Notes: a model not told the origin generated them from the sequence alone. Counted from the stretch's first letter, positions 1 to 14,338 are shown. The stretch is DNA of 64,000 nt from Vreelandella neptunia (GCF_000712975.1 NZ_JHQL01000003.1:744001-808000); one strand, 5' to 3'. A program made the numbers and translations.

Positions 1-209
1 AGCAAAAGTGCTCGCCAGCACAATCCCGACCATTTTAGTAGGCTATTGGCTAGGTATATGAACGTGCCTAATGCAGATACTGCAATAACTTCACGCCCTT
101 ACTTGCTGCCCTATGGTGTGCCCTTTGTTATGATAGTGGCCGCTCACACTATAACGACGACTATAAAAATATCCTTTTTTGACCGAGACGCTGGAGATTC
201 CCCCCTGCC

Positions 210-3905
<3,696 letters not shown>

Positions 3906-3915
3906 CGTTTAGCTG

Positions 3916-5232
3916 ATGTCGCCAGTGGGTCGCCGCCAAGGTAAGGTAATGCGCCTAGCCTTACCCATCATGTTGGGCATGCTCTCACAAAGCATGCTCA
4001 ACCTTATTGACGCTGCATTGGTCGGGCATTTAGGACAAGAAGCCTTGGCAGGGGTTGGTATCGGCGGCTATGCCATGTTTATGATGACAGCGCTGGTCTT
4101 TGGCCTCTCCTCCAGCGTCCAGTCACAAACCTCTCAGGACCTGGGCGCAAAACACTTCCCACTGACTCGCTCACTTCACTCGGGCTTGCTTATCGCGGTA
4201 ATCGTCGCCCTTCCACTCTCGTGCCTGGCATGGTGGCAAGCGCCTTGGCTAATACAAGTGATTGCGCCTGCCGATGATGTGACGGCCATTGCCGTGGAGT
4301 ATTTCCGCTGGCGCGTGGTGTCGTTAACAGCGATTGCCCTGACACTTTGCTTTCGTGGTTACTGGAACGGGCGACAGCACACGCACCTTTACCTCCGCAT
4401 TATTGTGATTGTGCATGTGTTTAACGTAATTGCCAGCGCCGGGCTAATTTACGGCATCGGCGGCCTTCCGGCGCTGGGCATCAGTGGCGCGGGTATTGGT
4501 ACAACGCTTTCTTTACTGCTTGGGCTACTCATTTGGGCGGGCGTAACGTATCACGCTGGTGCGCTTACACAACAGAAGCAGACGTTGCACTCACTAAAAA
4601 CAACGCTATTACTCGCCTTTCCCCACTCCATGCAACAAGTGTGGTTCGCAGCAGGTTATGTGGTGTTGTTCTGGCTATTAGGCAGGATGGGCACGGAAAG
4701 TGTCGCTGTTGGCCATGTGTTAGTGAATTTATCGTTGCTACTTATTTTACCTGGGGTCGGTGTTGGCATCGCAGCGATGAGTTTGGTGGGAGAAGCATTA
4801 GGCCGAGATGATCTACAGGCGGCTCACCGCTGGGGGATCGACGCTTTAAGTGTCGCTGGCGTGATGCTAACCGTGTTGGCACTCCCCATGCTCTTGTTCC
4901 CTGCAGCGGTTCTGACTATTTTCTTCGAAGACCCTTCGCTCATTCAGCTGGGTACTCTACCGTTACAAATTACTGGCCTTATGATTGTGCTAGATGCAGC
5001 CGCCCTGGTGCTGGCTCAGGCATTAATGGGCGCCGGAGCCCAGCGAACAGTGATGCTGCTTACTTTGGGTATACAGTGGTTGGTATTCTTACCAATGGCT
5101 TGGTGGGTAGGTATTGAACTGGGCTATGGGCTACTCGGTGTCTGGTTAGTGCAACTCTTTTACCGCTCGCTCAATTCCGGCAGCTTCTTATGGGTTTGGC
5201 AGCGTCGACGCTGGTTAGCTCAAGCGCTATGA
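3916..5232 (+). CDS. MATE family efflux transporter (DinF-like)
   Basis: A 438-residue inner-membrane exporter of the multidrug and toxic compound extrusion family, expected to swap Na+ or H+ for organic cations or metabolites. About 12 hydrophobic segments are visible, with the typical N-terminal LALPIMLGML and the VDAALVGHLG-type first helix. The substrate cannot be read from sequence. It starts 10 bases after metH and may be co-transcribed. The first ATG has no clear ribosome site; an in-frame ATG at 3949 has AAGGTAAGG just upstream, but would leave almost nothing before the first helix. I kept the longer form because relatives have about 10 residues there. Confidence 0.9.
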   Translation: MSPVGRRQGKVMRLALPIMLGMLSQSMLNLIDAALVGHLGQEALAGVGIGGYAMFMMTALVFGLSSSVQSQTSQDLGAKHFPLTRSLHSGLLIAVIVALPLSCLAWWQAPWLIQVIAPADDVTAIAVEYFRWRVVSLTAIALTLCFRGYWNGRQHTHLYLRIIVIVHVFNVIASAGLIYGIGGLPALGISGAGIGTTLSLLLGLLIWAGVTYHAGALTQQKQTLHSLKTTLLLAFPHSMQQVWFAAGYVVLFWLLGRMGTESVAVGHVLVNLSLLLILPGVGVGIAAMSLVGEALGRDDLQAAHRWGIDALSVAGVMLTVLALPMLLFPAAVLTIFFEDPSLIQLGTLPLQITGLMIVLDAAALVLAQALMGAGAQRTVMLLTLGIQWLVFLPMAWWVGIELGYGLLGVWLVQLFYRSLNSGSFLWVWQRRRWLAQAL

Positions 5233-5275
5233 CTTATGAACCATAAATACCATTTAGCGATAAAAAGATAATTAT

Positions 5276-5294
5276 ATATTCTTTTGTAGAATAT
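5276..5294. promoter_or_regulatory. Perfect inverted repeat upstream of cysI
   Basis: ATATTC and GAATAT form perfect 6-base arms around a 7-base spacer in an A/T-rich stretch. The site lies about 77 bases before the sulfite reductase start. The right arm overlaps TAGAAT, a possible -10 element. It could be an operator for a sulfur regulator such as CysB, but CysB sites are poorly conserved and this is a guess. Confidence 0.25.
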
Positions 5295-5370
5295 GACGCC
5301 CGCGTTAAGGTGGCGGCACATTACCGTCCGTCTCGACGTGACCATTTCGCTTTTAGCAGGATCGTGCCAC

Positions 5371-7029
5371 ATGTACCGTTATGATATTCACGACCAAACG
5401 TTGGTTGACGAGCGTGTTGCTCAGTTTCGTGACCAGATGGACCGCTACCGCGCCGGGCGTTTGGGAGAAGAAGAGTTTCGCCCATTGCGACTCCAGAACG
5501 GCCTCTATATTCAGAAGCATGCGCCCATGCTACGTATTGCCATTCCTTACGGCATGTTGGCAGGCAAACAGCTTCGTGCATTAGCGGACATTACCCGTCG
5601 TTATGACCGTGGTTATGGTCACTTCACGACTCGGCAAAACTTGCAGTTGAACTGGCCCGCCTTGGAAGATGTGCCCGATATTTTGGCAGACCTAGCCAAA
5701 GTACAAATGCACGCCATTCAAACCAGTGGCAACTGTATCCGTAATACCACCAGTGACCAATTTGCCGGTATCGCGGGTGATGAAGTCGAAGATCCACGCC
5801 CTTGGTGTGAGTTAATTCGCCAATGGTCGACGTTACATCCTGAGTTTGCCTATCTGCCGCGCAAATTTAAAATTGCCGTCAGCGGTGCCGCACAGGATCG
5901 TGCAGCCATCCAAGTGCATGATATCGGCCTACGTCTTTGGCATAACGCAGACGGTGAAGTACGCATTAAAGTGTTAGCCGGTGGTGGTCTTGGCCGTACG
6001 CCGATGATTGGCGACGTAGTGCGCGAGGACTTGCCCTGGCAGCATTTGCTAACATATTTGGAAGCGTGTGTTCGCGTTTATAACCAATTTGGTCGTCGCG
6101 ATAACAAGTTTAAAGCACGTATTAAAATACTGGTCAAAGCGCTCGGTATTGAAGAGTTCCGTCGTCGCGTTGATGAAGAGTGGGCGCACCTTAAAGATGG
6201 CCCACAAACACTCAACCAAGCAGCGGTTGATGCGGCCAAGATCCATTTCCCCGAGCCAGCGCGTCGTCCGGTTACTGATAGCGCCATTGCCGAATTCGAA
6301 CGACTTCGCGGCGAAAATCGCAGCTTAGCTCGCTTTGTGACAAATAACGTCACCGACCACAAAGTTTCGGGCTATAAAGCCGTGACCCTTTCGCTTAAGC
6401 GCCGCGAGCACGCGCCTGGCGACGTCACTGCAGACCAGATGGAAGCCGTCGCCGACTTGGCAGATCGCTATAGCTTTGGTGAAGTCCGCGTGACCCACGA
6501 ACAGAATCTGGTGCTGTCTGACGTTCCCGTCGACGAACTGGAAGCACTTTGGAAAGAGCTTGATGCACTGGGCATGGCTAACCCAACAGTGGGTACGCTG
6601 AACGATATTATCTGCTGCCCTGGTGGCGACTACTGCGGCTTGGCTAATGCGGTCTCCATTCCTATCGCTCAAGCACTACAGGAGCGGTTTGAAGACCTGG
6701 ATTTTCTCTACGATCTCGGTCCCTTGGATCTCAACATCTCAGGCTGCATGAACGCCTGTGGGCACCACCATGTTGGTCACATCGGCATACTTGGCGTTGA
6801 TAAAAAAGGCGAAGAGTATTACCAGATCTCAATTGGCGGTAACTCAACAGACGATGCGTCATTAGGCAAAATCCTTGGGCCCTCCTTCTTCCGCGAAGAT
6901 GTACCAGACGTGGTCGATAAAGTACTTCAAGTCTATGTGGCCGAACGCCATGAAGACGAGCGATTCCTCGACACCTATCGCCGTATTGGCTTAAAACCCT
7001 TTAAGGAGCGTGTTTATGCCCAGCAATGA
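5371..7029 (+). CDS. cysI: Short-type assimilatory sulfite (nitrite/sulfite) reductase hemoprotein
   Basis: Reduces sulfite to sulfide (six electrons) in cysteine synthesis, using siroheme coupled to a 4Fe-4S cluster. The 552-residue protein has two ferredoxin-like/hemoprotein repeats. Cluster cysteines are visible as C416-x5-C422 (CPGGDYC) and C459-x3-C463 (GCMNAC). The ATG at 5371 was chosen because AGGA lies 9 bases upstream and MYRYD matches the usual start; the reading frame stays open to 5293 without a good ribosome site. No flavoprotein subunit (cysJ) is adjacent. The DUF934 gene overlaps its 3' end, as in many Pseudomonas and Halomonas genomes, where this CysI type works with a small partner. 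Confidence 0.93.
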   Translation: MYRYDIHDQTLVDERVAQFRDQMDRYRAGRLGEEEFRPLRLQNGLYIQKHAPMLRIAIPYGMLAGKQLRALADITRRYDRGYGHFTTRQNLQLNWPALEDVPDILADLAKVQMHAIQTSGNCIRNTTSDQFAGIAGDEVEDPRPWCELIRQWSTLHPEFAYLPRKFKIAVSGAAQDRAAIQVHDIGLRLWHNADGEVRIKVLAGGGLGRTPMIGDVVREDLPWQHLLTYLEACVRVYNQFGRRDNKFKARIKILVKALGIEEFRRRVDEEWAHLKDGPQTLNQAAVDAAKIHFPEPARRPVTDSAIAEFERLRGENRSLARFVTNNVTDHKVSGYKAVTLSLKRREHAPGDVTADQMEAVADLADRYSFGEVRVTHEQNLVLSDVPVDELEALWKELDALGMANPTVGTLNDIICCPGGDYCGLANAVSIPIAQALQERFEDLDFLYDLGPLDLNISGCMNACGHHHVGHIGILGVDKKGEEYYQISIGGNSTDDASLGKILGPSFFREDVPDVVDKVLQVYVAERHEDERFLDTYRRIGLKPFKERVYAQQ

Positions 7030-7558
7030 CACTCAAACTGACGCGGTTGAGCTTACGCCAGTACATGTCGACCATCTGATCGCTGATGGTGAGCTGGCCG
7101 CCGAAAATGCTTGGTGTGTCTCTTATGACACAGAAACACTTCCTGAACAGCGTCCTGCCTTTGTGCCGTTGGCACTCTGGCAAGCGAACCAAGACGATGT
7201 CGAGCTAGCACCGCTGCTTTCAAGTGATACCGAGTTAACCACTGAACTTGGCCAGCAGCTGAGCGGAACCAACGCTATTGCCGTTGATTTCCCAGCATTC
7301 ACTGACGGACGTGGCTATACCCTGGCCCGTTTGCTGCGCGAACGCTATGGCTATACCGGTGAAATACGTGCTGTCGGTGATGTTCTAGTCGATCAGTTGG
7401 ATTACATGCGCCGCTGTGGTTTTACCGCTATGGCCTTGCGTGATGACCAGCACCCTGATGATGCTATCCGTGCGCTTAATATGTTCAGCGTTCGCTATCA
7501 AACTGACGTTGAACAGCGCCAAGCACTGTTCGAACGCCGCTTATTGGCCAGTGAATAG
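7016..7558 (+). CDS. DUF934 protein, sulfite reductase partner
   Basis: A 180-residue soluble protein of family DUF934. The signature segment is FTDGRGYTLARLLRERYG, followed by a GDVLVDQLDYMRRCGF block. The family is almost always encoded beside short-type CysI, and a role in electron delivery or assembly of that enzyme is inferred, not shown. Its ATG overlaps the last 14 bases of cysI, so the two are probably translationally coupled. AAGGAG lies 7 bases before the ATG, which decides this start over a GTG six bases earlier. A strong hairpin follows. Confidence 0.88.
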   Translation: MPSNDTQTDAVELTPVHVDHLIADGELAAENAWCVSYDTETLPEQRPAFVPLALWQANQDDVELAPLLSSDTELTTELGQQLSGTNAIAVDFPAFTDGRGYTLARLLRERYGYTGEIRAVGDVLVDQLDYMRRCGFTAMALRDDQHPDDAIRALNMFSVRYQTDVEQRQALFERRLLASE

Positions 7559-7612
7559 TAACAAGCAATAACGCTGTCAATGCATAGGTCGACGCAAAGA
7601 CAGAGCTAGCAA

Positions 7613-7640
7613 CAAAAGGGCAGCCACAGCTGCCCTTTTG
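7613..7640. terminator. Bidirectional intrinsic terminator
   Basis: A perfect 12-bp stem (CAAAAGGGCAGC / GCTGCCCTTTTG) with a CACA loop. A-rich and T-rich stem ends give a U tract in both directions. It sits between the convergent cysI-DUF934 operon and the Smr gene. Confidence 0.85.
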
Positions 7641-7659
7641 CTTAATAATAACGAGTTTA

Positions 7660-8250
7660 TTAACCGCGACGTTTTTGCTGGCGCTCACGATTATTCATTT
7701 TAGCCCGATCGCTTTTACGCAACATGACCCAGGTAGCCCCCAGGCCGCCCTCTGAAGGCTGCGCAGAGACATACGCTTGTACTTCATCAAACTGACTAAG
7801 CCACTTGGCTAGGTAAGAGCGTAGGACATTTGCAGGGCTGTCTACCTCTCGCCCTCTCCCATGCACAATTAGCACAGAACGAAGGTCATGGGCGTAAGCT
7901 TCTTGAATAAACGGAAAAAGCATTCTGCGGCACTCTGACAACGGCCTTCGTAAAAGATGCAGCTGCGCCTGAACACTGTAACCTCCGTGTTTCAGTTTAT
8001 CGACGACCCCTTGTTGAATACCTTCCCGGCGGAATTCCATTGGATCAAAAGGCGGCAAAAGATCAACAAAATCGTCAGATAAGAAATTGCGCTCTTCTAG
8101 CTGCTCTTGGGCGCTGTCACGGCGAGCTAGCTGAGCCTCAGACGGCTGATGACGCTGAGTGCCTGTGTCTGCGCGGTTACGCTTGGTTAGTGGTTTAACA
8201 TCACCAACTAACGCACGGAAATCCATATCGCCATGAAGTGACTGGTTCAT
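7660..8250 (-). CDS. Smr-domain protein (SmrA/YdaL-like)
   Basis: A 196-residue protein whose C-terminal half (about 95-180) is an Smr domain, a MutS2-type endonuclease fold. The usual LDLHG appears as QLHLLRRPLSECR and the TGKG-like turn as IVHGRGRE, which matches the stand-alone SmrA (YdaL) branch better than the ribosome-rescue SmrB branch. The N-terminal half is charged and probably flexible. A good AGGAG site precedes the ATG. Nuclease activity on nucleic acid is inferred from the family; the target is unknown. Confidence 0.82.
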   Translation of the reverse strand: MNQSLHGDMDFRALVGDVKPLTKRNRADTGTQRHQPSEAQLARRDSAQEQLEERNFLSDDFVDLLPPFDPMEFRREGIQQGVVDKLKHGGYSVQAQLHLLRRPLSECRRMLFPFIQEAYAHDLRSVLIVHGRGREVDSPANVLRSYLAKWLSQFDEVQAYVSAQPSEGGLGATWVMLRKSDRAKMNNRERQQKRRG

Positions 8251-8384
8251 AACAGGCTCCTCCGGTAGGGTCTAATGCCTAAGCGTCTACTGCCTATCCT
8301 AGCAAACCCACTGACATTGCTTAAGACTTGTTTTCATTAACATCTGACACGACGCGGATCGCCAGCCCAATGGAAGGAGGTTAT

Positions 8385-8849
8385 ATGAAGTGGTTAAAAC
8401 GATTAGCGGCACTCGGTATATTACTTACCGTTGGTAGCGCGGGCTGGTTATGGTTAACCATGCTCAGCCCATGGTTTTATGAACGCCCCGCTCACCTACC
8501 GGTCATCGAACAACGTACCCACCATGTGTTTGTGTACGGTACATTGCGCTACTCGCCAGTGCGCTGGGTGGTGATGGGCAGCTCAGGTAACCCACAGCCA
8601 GCTCGGCTTGAAGGCTTTACAAAAGAGGGCCTTGATCTGGCTCCCGATGCCAATAGCGTTGTAGAGGGTTTACGGTTAGCAGTCACCGCCGATCAGTTAG
8701 CGCGTTTAGACCGATATGAGCGTTTGGGCATCCGTTATGAGCGTATAAAGCAAACCTTATCCGATGGTTCAACGGTTTGGGTTTATGTTCGATTGCCAAC
8801 GCTGAGTCAATTGACCTCTCCTGTCCAACAAGCAGCTCTGATAACATAG
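8385..8849 (+). CDS. Membrane-anchored gamma-glutamylcyclotransferase-like protein
   Basis: A 154-residue protein with one N-terminal membrane helix (about 8-25), then an AIG2/GGCT-like fold. The VYGTL substrate-loop motif is followed by RLEGF and a VVEGLRLAV strand. Most family members are cytoplasmic; here the domain would lie outside the inner membrane. The exact substrate cannot be told. The start at 8385 is set by AAGGAGG four bases upstream; the frame also extends to a TTG at 8328 with no ribosome site. Confidence 0.78.
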   Translation: MKWLKRLAALGILLTVGSAGWLWLTMLSPWFYERPAHLPVIEQRTHHVFVYGTLRYSPVRWVVMGSSGNPQPARLEGFTKEGLDLAPDANSVVEGLRLAVTADQLARLDRYERLGIRYERIKQTLSDGSTVWVYVRLPTLSQLTSPVQQAALIT

Positions 8850-8876
8850 ACAACCATTACAGTAATGCCTTTTTAG

Positions 8877-9913
<1,037 letters not shown>

Positions 9914-9914
9914 G

Positions 9915-9930
9915 CTTAGCGAGCGCTAAG
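9915..9930. terminator. Short convergent hairpin
   Basis: CTTAGC / GCTAAG pair around a GAGC tetraloop, in the 32 bases between the DUF2069 and cytochrome b561 genes. There is no U tract, so this is a weak terminator candidate. Confidence 0.35.
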
Positions 9931-9945
9931 AGTAAAAGAGATGCG

Positions 9946-10638
9946 CTAGTAGGGATAAAACCATAACCAGCCACATATGCCTGCCGCTACTAAAAAAGCA
10001 CCTAGCGCAAACAGGTGGTGTTTAGTTCGGTGGGTCTGTTTTATATCAACCGGTTCACTCGTAAAACGTTTGATGCCCGTCACCATCGCCGCTACTAAAT
10101 TCTCTCCCTGCAGAGCATGCACCACGACACCCACAAGATGAAGCCCTATGAGGATAAGCAATATATCGCTATTGAGTGCATGCAAGCTGGCTAGTTCGCC
10201 ACTTATGTCTCGGCCTAGCAAACCGTAAAGCGGTCCCTGAAAAAAGATATCGTCACTAAGAAACAGCCCACTCACCGCTTGAAAGCTCAGTGAGAGTAAT
10301 AAAAGTACTACCATCCAGCCACCTAGTGGGTTGTGGCTTGCATAGCGTGGCGCACGGCGCTTGAACAGCGCCTTGGTATACACTGCCGTGTCTCTAGGCC
10401 CGTATACAAAGGTGCTAAAGCGCGCATAAGTAGTGCCTAAGACGCCCCAAATGATGCGAAAAATCAGCAAACCAATAATGAGGTAGCCGGCTTGAGCATG
10501 CACCTCAATGGGAAACAAAAACGGAATGCCGTCAGTTTTTGTGGTGTAGAAAGAAACGGCTACGGCCACCAGCAGGCACCAATGAAATAAACGTATAAAG
10601 ACATCCCAAACGGCTACCTGTTTTCTATCGTGCTGCAT
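9946..10638 (-). CDS. Cytochrome b561 family membrane protein
   Basis: A 230-residue diheme cytochrome of the cytochrome b/b6-hydrogenase type. Four to five membrane helices carry likely heme histidines in FIRLFHW, EVHAQAGY, SLHALNSD and GLHLVGVVVHALQG. It should pass electrons between quinol and a soluble or periplasmic carrier; no partner cytochrome c is adjacent. The start at 10638 was chosen because AAGGG lies 7 bases upstream and MQHDRKQVAVWD matches relatives; the frame stays open to 10731. A divergent pdxH lies 223 bases away. Confidence 0.87.
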   Translation of the reverse strand: MQHDRKQVAVWDVFIRLFHWCLLVAVAVSFYTTKTDGIPFLFPIEVHAQAGYLIIGLLIFRIIWGVLGTTYARFSTFVYGPRDTAVYTKALFKRRAPRYASHNPLGGWMVVLLLLSLSFQAVSGLFLSDDIFFQGPLYGLLGRDISGELASLHALNSDILLILIGLHLVGVVVHALQGENLVAAMVTGIKRFTSEPVDIKQTHRTKHHLFALGAFLVAAGICGWLWFYPY

Positions 10639-10861
10639 TACATTGCCCTTTGTCTGTAGTTCATACATTTTCTCATTTCTTCTATGTTTCTGATAGAACG
10701 CATTACAGAAGGTGGTCAACGCGTTATACAATCAAACAGCTTAAGGTTGGTCATGTATCTCCATCCTCTGATTAAGGCTTCTAAGCAGGGCCACGAGACA
10801 GAGCTTGAGCTTTGCAAAAAGACCAGCGAATATGAACAAAACTTAAAGGGAGCAGCATTCA

Positions 10862-11506
10862 ATGACACGCAATATAGCTGACATTAGGCGCGATTATGAA
10901 GGTGGCCGCCTTGACGAAGATCAGGCCCCCGACAACCCTTTTGTTCTGTTTGATGAGTGGTTTAGCCTAGCGCTAGAAACAGAAGGAAAAGATGGCAACG
11001 CGATGACCCTTTCTACTGTAGATAGCCAGGGCCGTCCTCATGCCCGGGTTGTGCTACTAAAAGGATTTGATGAGCGCGGCATGGTGTTTTTCACCAACTA
11101 TCACAGCCATAAAGGCAGCGAGCTAAGCAATGTACCTTATGCAGCAATGACTTTTTGGTGGCCTTCGCTGTCGCGCCAGATCCGTATTGAGGGGCCTGTC
11201 GAGCAAGTAAGCCATGAAGAGTCTGATGACTACTTTTCGAGCCGCCCACGCGGCAGCCAACTCGGCGCTTGGATTGCCACACAAAGCGTAGTAATCCCCG
11301 ATCGCAACTGGATTGAAGAGCGTCAAAAGCGCTTTGAACAAGCCTACGAAGGCCAAGATATACCGCGTCCGAATCATTGGGGTGGTTATCGAGTTAATCC
11401 GGAAATGATTGAGTTCTGGCAAGGGCAACCCAGTCGTCTTCACGACCGCCTCCGCTTTGAACGGCGTGACGGCGGCGATTGGAGCCGCTTTCGCTTAGCT
11501 CCTTAA
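10862..11506 (+). CDS. pdxH: Pyridoxamine 5'-phosphate oxidase
   Basis: Oxidises pyridoxamine or pyridoxine phosphate to pyridoxal phosphate with FMN and oxygen. The 214-residue length is typical. FMN and substrate motifs are visible: RVVLLKGFDERG, FFTNYHSHKG, FWWPSLSRQIRIEG, and the C-terminal WGGYRVNP and RLHDRLRFER, ending with the conserved RLAP. AAGGGAG precedes the ATG. It appears monocistronic and ends before a large hairpin. Confidence 0.96.
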   Translation: MTRNIADIRRDYEGGRLDEDQAPDNPFVLFDEWFSLALETEGKDGNAMTLSTVDSQGRPHARVVLLKGFDERGMVFFTNYHSHKGSELSNVPYAAMTFWWPSLSRQIRIEGPVEQVSHEESDDYFSSRPRGSQLGAWIATQSVVIPDRNWIEERQKRFEQAYEGQDIPRPNHWGGYRVNPEMIEFWQGQPSRLHDRLRFERRDGGDWSRFRLAP

Positions 11507-11538
11507 TTTAGCCCTTTGATGTAGCGCTGTTGCCATTT

Positions 11539-11578
11539 CATGATTAGGCCCGCCTCAAAAGAGTCGGGCCTAATCATG
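11539..11578. terminator. Large hairpin between convergent pdxH and pat
   Basis: CATGATTAGGCCCG and its exact complement form a 14-bp stem; after one mismatch a CTC/GAG step and an AAAA loop complete it. No U tract follows on either strand, so it may act with Rho or as a processing or stability element. Confidence 0.6.
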
Positions 11579-11590
11579 TCAGCATGTAAT

Positions 11591-14338
11591 CTAATCAGGC
11601 AGACTCTCCAACCGATGTCTCTGCCATTCACTTTCCGGTTCGTTAAGCTTCAGTACAGCATCAATGACCTGCTCTTCCATGTTGTAACGGCATCTAAAGC
11701 CCAAGTGTTTCATCAAAGCGCGCATGGGATGATTATCGACCATAATTTTGCCGATCATTTCGAGCGTGCCAATGTTGGTGCAGTAATCGATCATCTTTTT
11801 CATCAACAGACTACCGATGCCCAGCCCCTGTAAATCGTCACGGATGATGACCGAAAATTCCGTACGAATATTGTCGGGGTCGTTCCACACACGTACAACG
11901 CCTAACATCTCTTTGCTACCGTCATCGTGTTGATGTTCAGCAATAAAAGCCATCTGACGATCGTAGTTAATATGTGACAGAATCGACAAATCACGCTGGG
12001 TTAAATTAGATTTATTGTGGAAGTAGCGAAAACGAATGCTCTCCTCTGACAACTGCTTGTGAAACGTTGTAATTAGGGGCGCGTCTTCCGCGCGGATGGG
12101 GCGAACCTCTACACGCCATCCATTTTTGAGCGTTACCCACTCACGTAACTCTTCAGGGTAAGGCATGATGGCAAATCGCGCAGGTGTGCCTAGATCCATC
12201 GCAAAATCTACTGCTAACATCCCATCACGGTTCAGCAGTAGTGGATTGAGCTCCAGTCCTCTCAAGTCGCCTAAGTCGGACGCCATCTGTGACAGCTTGA
12301 CCAACAGCTGACATAGCCGTTGAATATCCCGCTCAGGATCAGCCGAATGCTCGCGAATCAATGAAGCCGCATGGGTTCTGCCTACTACGTCAGCGGCCAA
12401 GCTCATGTTCAGTGGTGGCAATGCTACCTGACGATCTGCCAACACATTCACTTTGTAACCACCAATGCCAAACACAATAAGTGGACCAAATACAGGATCA
12501 CGAGTAATACCCGCACAAATCTGCATTGAATGTTTACCACGTTGCATGGGCTGTAAACAGTATTCGCGAATGGCATATTCGGGAAATTTCTCGCGAACCT
12601 TGTCGCCTAGCTGGCGGATACCTTCCGCAATTTGTTCCGGCGTTTCTAAATCCTGGAGCAACCCTGCGGAAATTTTATGAGGATGTTTGCGATAACGATA
12701 AGGTCGACAGTTACCTTCGTGAATGACTTTTAGTGCCTTAGGCCCAGGAAAATGATCCGCCATTGCCAATGCTTTTTCAGGGTTTGCCAGGTAGACACTA
12801 GGCGCAGCAGGAATGCCGTAGGCTTCTAATACCTGAGCCGTTTCGGAATGGGTCAACGTTTGTCGCCCCTCCGCTTTGGCGTTTTTAATCAGTGCGCGAC
12901 ACTCCGCACGAATCTCTACGCTGGTGGAAAAGGGTAAGCTAGGCGGAATTTCATGCAGTAGCGCTTGAACACGCTGGTAGTCCACCATATGCATAAATGC
13001 TTTCACCGTCTTTTCTGGCGACGTATAGGTAGGAATACCAGCCAAATTGCAAATATGCCGGGCGTTCAATGCTTCTTTCAGCCCCATCCAGCTTGTCAGC
13101 AAATTGCGCTTAAACGACTTTCGGTGATCAATTAACGCCTGGGCGGTGGCCAATGAGGGGGCTAAGCGGGTAGGCGCGTGTACTACCAGAACTGCATCTA
13201 CATGAGGATCCGCAGTAACAATTTTTAGCGCTTCAACAAACCGCTCTGGCGTCGCATTGCCTCCTAGATCCACCGGGTTTTCACCGGGTTTGCTCATATC
13301 TACCTGACTTTTATGCAGAGCGCGCTGAGTCTCTTCGGTAAACTCTGCCAGCTTCCCACCAGCGCTAATCAGTTTATCGATTGCTAGCATGGCAGGCCCT
13401 AACCCATTAGAGACAATTGCCAAGCGATCACCGCGTAGCGGTTTCATTCGCGATAAAGTTTCAAGCGCATCCAGCAGCTCATCATAGTCATTAACACGAA
13501 CAACACCCGCGCGGGCAAAAGCCGCGTCAAACACCACGTCACGATTAGCAATACCCGGGGTTGGCGCCATGCCAGAAATATCAGATTGTGGCGTTCGACC
13601 GCTTTTAATAGCGACAACCAAGCGGTTACGCGAGGCATCACGTACCGAGGTCATAAAATGTTGAGCGTCCATTACTCGCTCGAGGTGTAGCAAAATGGCT
13701 TGCGCTGGAGAGAACTGATTTACGTAGTCAATTAAATCTGGCAGCAATACATCGACACTGTCGCCTACCGTTATTAGGTGCGAAAACCCAACGTCACGAC
13801 CAGCCGCCCAATCGATCATGGCATTGGCTAGCATCCCCGACTGCCCTAAATAAGCCACTCTGCCCGCTTTTACAGGCTGACTAGCATAGGAGGCATTCAG
13901 CTTTTTGCCAGGCACAATCAAGCCCATGCACTCTGGCCCTAACACACGAATACCGGACTCTATCGCTGATTGCAGCATACGCTGCCGGATAGACCCTTTA
14001 TTACCCGTTTCACGATCAAGGTAAGCACCACCTGATAGTACCAGAGCTGCTTTTACACCAAACTGGCCAAGCTTTTTGATAAGGCTAGGAACGCCATCAA
14101 TAGGAGAACAAATAACTGCTAGATCAGGAATTTCAGGCAGCTCATTTACCGTACGGAAACAATTTACGCCAAAAACCTTGTCATACCCTTTAAGATTGAC
14201 TGCCCATATTTTTCCTTTGAACCCGCCCTCCTGAAGGTTATTAAGCACTAACCCCCCTAACGACGCTGGCTTTTCAGAGGCACCGAACACGGCCACTGTG
14301 CGCGGTTCGAAAAAATGATGCAAAAAGCGTGTACTCAC
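11591..14338 (-). CDS. pat: Pat/PatZ-type protein lysine acetyltransferase
   Basis: A 915-residue cytoplasmic enzyme expected to acetylate protein lysines, above all acyl-CoA synthetases, from acetyl-CoA. It has a CoA-binding domain (about 1-130, with AVFGASEKPASLGG), a ligase-like CoA domain and an ATP-grasp domain (to about 700), all related to ADP-forming acetyl-CoA synthetase. A C-terminal GNAT domain (about 745-900) has LQGLGIG for acetyl-CoA. The phospho-histidine loop of active ligases (SHTGA) reads APTPG here, so ligase activity is unlikely, as in known Pat proteins. The GTG start has GGGGAG 8 bases upstream and gives STRFLHHFF; the frame is open further to 14446. It is divergent from an HDAC-type deacetylase gene. 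Confidence 0.92.
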   Translation of the reverse strand: MSTRFLHHFFEPRTVAVFGASEKPASLGGLVLNNLQEGGFKGKIWAVNLKGYDKVFGVNCFRTVNELPEIPDLAVICSPIDGVPSLIKKLGQFGVKAALVLSGGAYLDRETGNKGSIRQRMLQSAIESGIRVLGPECMGLIVPGKKLNASYASQPVKAGRVAYLGQSGMLANAMIDWAAGRDVGFSHLITVGDSVDVLLPDLIDYVNQFSPAQAILLHLERVMDAQHFMTSVRDASRNRLVVAIKSGRTPQSDISGMAPTPGIANRDVVFDAAFARAGVVRVNDYDELLDALETLSRMKPLRGDRLAIVSNGLGPAMLAIDKLISAGGKLAEFTEETQRALHKSQVDMSKPGENPVDLGGNATPERFVEALKIVTADPHVDAVLVVHAPTRLAPSLATAQALIDHRKSFKRNLLTSWMGLKEALNARHICNLAGIPTYTSPEKTVKAFMHMVDYQRVQALLHEIPPSLPFSTSVEIRAECRALIKNAKAEGRQTLTHSETAQVLEAYGIPAAPSVYLANPEKALAMADHFPGPKALKVIHEGNCRPYRYRKHPHKISAGLLQDLETPEQIAEGIRQLGDKVREKFPEYAIREYCLQPMQRGKHSMQICAGITRDPVFGPLIVFGIGGYKVNVLADRQVALPPLNMSLAADVVGRTHAASLIREHSADPERDIQRLCQLLVKLSQMASDLGDLRGLELNPLLLNRDGMLAVDFAMDLGTPARFAIMPYPEELREWVTLKNGWRVEVRPIRAEDAPLITTFHKQLSEESIRFRYFHNKSNLTQRDLSILSHINYDRQMAFIAEHQHDDGSKEMLGVVRVWNDPDNIRTEFSVIIRDDLQGLGIGSLLMKKMIDYCTNIGTLEMIGKIMVDNHPMRALMKHLGFRCRYNMEEQVIDAVLKLNEPESEWQRHRLESLPD

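Noticed and set aside
1..209. Cobalamin or SAM riboswitch before metH
   Set aside because: No B12 box or SAM aptamer core could be found by eye.
11540..11833. Plus-strand frame over the end of the Pat gene
   Set aside because: Antisense to conserved GNAT-domain codons and begins inside a hairpin.
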